A stretch of 64,000 nucleotides of DNA from assembly GCA_034678485.1 (NCBI GenBank), contig JAXDBU010000113.1:1-64000 (forward strand), given 5' to 3'. The position numbers were made by a program, and so were the translations under genes. Positions within the stretch are counted from its first letter, which is position 1. Every line of letters starts with the position of its first letter. This DNA is from PLanc-01 sp034678485. GTDB lineage: Bacteria; Planctomycetota; Phycisphaerae; Sedimentisphaerales; Anaerobacaceae. The notes beneath the pieces were generated by a model. The model ran no database searches, was not told where the DNA came from, and worked only from the letters and a program-made list of their open reading frames with translations. This document shows, one piece after another, positions 63,116 through 64,000 of this stretch.

Positions 63116-63934
63116 ATATTCGACGTCACACTCAAAGACTACCTCAAGGAAATCGACGAGGCATCTCTGCTGACCGCCGAACAGGAGTACGAGTACGGCA
63201 AGCAGATCGCAGAGGCCAATGACCCGGAGGCCCGCGAGAGACTCGTGCGGAGCAACCTGCGGCTCGTGGTGAACATCGCGAAGAAATACGGCGGGCGGGG
63301 CATGAGCCTGGGCGACCTGATCGAGGAAGGAAACCTCGGCCTGATCAAAGCGGTGGATTACTTCGACCCGGATCGGGGAACGCGATTCAGCACGTACGCC
63401 GCCTGGTGGATCAAGCAGAGCATCAAGCGGGCGCTGCTGGAGAACATCCAGCCCGTGCACGTCCCGACGTACATGGTCGCGTTGATCAACCAGTGGCGTC
63501 ACACCGCCTCCGAGGTGGAGGGCCGGGTCGGGAGGAGGCTGACCCTGGATGAAATGGCGGACCTGATGCACCTGCCGGTGCGGAAGGCCAAGGTCATCCA
63601 CCGGATCGTCGAGGTTCTGGGCAGTGCGGGCGAGAGCCTCAGCGCCGATGACGAAGACGATACGGTCGCGCTGGAATCCACCCTCGAGGACGACAACACC
63701 GGCCGGCCGGAGGATTGCCTCGTCGAGAGCGAGGAGAAGGCCAAGGCGGTCCGACTGCTCGAATCGCTGGACCCGCGCGAGGCGGAGGTCCTTCGCTTGC
63801 ACTACGGCCTCGGGGAGAAGTGCCCGCTGAGTCTCAAAGAGATCGGCAAGAAGCTGGGCCTGACCCGGGAGAGAATCCGCCAGATCCGACGCGACGCGCT
63901 GACCAATCTGTACCAGCAGATGGAAGGCGAGTAG
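63116..63934 (+). CDS. Sigma-70 family RNA polymerase sigma factor, apparent non-canonical start
   Basis: About 272 residues. Region 1.2 (LKDYLKEIDEASLLTAEQE), region 2 (RSNLRLVVNIAKKYGGRGM; LIEEGNLGLIKAVDYFDPDR; FSTYAAWWIKQSIKRAL), region 3 (VPTYMVALINQWRHTASEVE onward) and region 4 (REAEVLRLHYGLGEKCPLSL; LTRERIRQIRRDAL) are complete. It lacks region 1.1, so it is a short group 2/3 factor. The frame is open back to 63044 without ATG, GTG or TTG. GGGAGGAG (63102-63109) precedes ATC (63113) and ATA (63116), the likeliest starts; ATG 63245 would delete region 1.2. No canonical start can give a full protein. Confidence 0.8.
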   Translation: MFDVTLKDYLKEIDEASLLTAEQEYEYGKQIAEANDPEARERLVRSNLRLVVNIAKKYGGRGMSLGDLIEEGNLGLIKAVDYFDPDRGTRFSTYAAWWIKQSIKRALLENIQPVHVPTYMVALINQWRHTASEVEGRVGRRLTLDEMADLMHLPVRKAKVIHRIVEVLGSAGESLSADDEDDTVALESTLEDDNTGRPEDCLVESEEKAKAVRLLESLDPREAEVLRLHYGLGEKCPLSLKEIGKKLGLTRERIRQIRRDALTNLYQQMEGE

Positions 63935-64000
63935 CGCAACGCGTGGGAAGACGCCACGGAGGTCCCGACGCCCGGTCGGAATACAGGGCTCCGGCGATCT
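63935..64000. other. Right edge of window
   Basis: No feature seen after the sigma factor stop. Confidence 0.5.

Overview
The window is a GC-rich bacterial chromosome segment, most probably from an uncultured planctomycete of the Phycisphaerae/Sedimentisphaerales type. This rests on gene content: Tat-exported Gfo/Idh/MocA oxidoreductases and sugar isomerases, DUF1080, large secreted LamG/discoidin/CotH/lamin-tail proteins, CE15 and GH27 enzymes, a DUF5989/SxtJ/carbamoyltransferase cluster, and many non-autonomous palindromic repeats between genes. No phage, integrase, transposase or CRISPR locus is visible.

Layout. 1-5.5 kb: the end of a membrane protein, then a three-gene sugar catabolism operon (isomerase-DUF6807 fusion, MocA oxidoreductase, second isomerase) behind a near-consensus promoter. 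5.7-10.1 kb (minus): an autoregulated GntR, ABC ATPase, ABC permease, zinc-ribbon membrane protein and ECF sigma unit. 10.8-14.4 kb: a secreted subtilase ending in three near-identical 459-bp repeats, then a gutted methyltransferase pseudogene. 15-20 kb: DUF1080 lipoprotein, queE, queC, plsY and a four-repeat exported protein. 20-25 kb (minus): cupin, gatB, gatA, an esterase, gatC and rpmB. 25.1-26.5 kb: a repeat graveyard. 26.5-31.4 kb: carbamoyltransferase, SxtJ-like, DUF5989 and an SGNH/TPR protein. 31.4-37.5 kb (minus): Rid-like protein, rluB-type pseudouridine synthase, UbiA/DPPR-synthase-like prenyltransferase and an M16 peptidase pair. 37.6-42 kb: a candidate selenoprotein with VCBS repeats, a GNAT acetyltransferase ending in a minisatellite, a propeller protein, DUF2188 and tRNA-Met(CAT). 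42-60 kb: a secreted carbohydrate-degradation region (frameshifted LamG protein, GH27, a 1868-residue CotH/LTD protein, parallel beta-helix protein, CE15 esterase, AGE epimerase) with tyrS and an EEP lipoprotein between. 60-64 kb: PGPGW protein, oligoendopeptidase F, a broken carboxypeptidase-regulatory fragment and a sigma-70 factor with no ordinary start codon.

The strongest unusual signals are three. First, an in-frame UGA at codon 101 of the 37.7-kb VCBS gene is followed, at the spacing of a bacterial SECIS, by a hairpin with GU in its loop. Second, a palindromic mobile repeat lies in frame inside the sugar isomerase gene at 4.86-5.02 kb and shares an 18-nt core with an intergenic copy at 28.4 kb. 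Third, a 167-bp element upstream of gatC can fold as a three-way junction (24-bp outer arms, two 16-bp hairpins with 9-nt loops). All function calls are from reading the translated sequence; no database search was possible.
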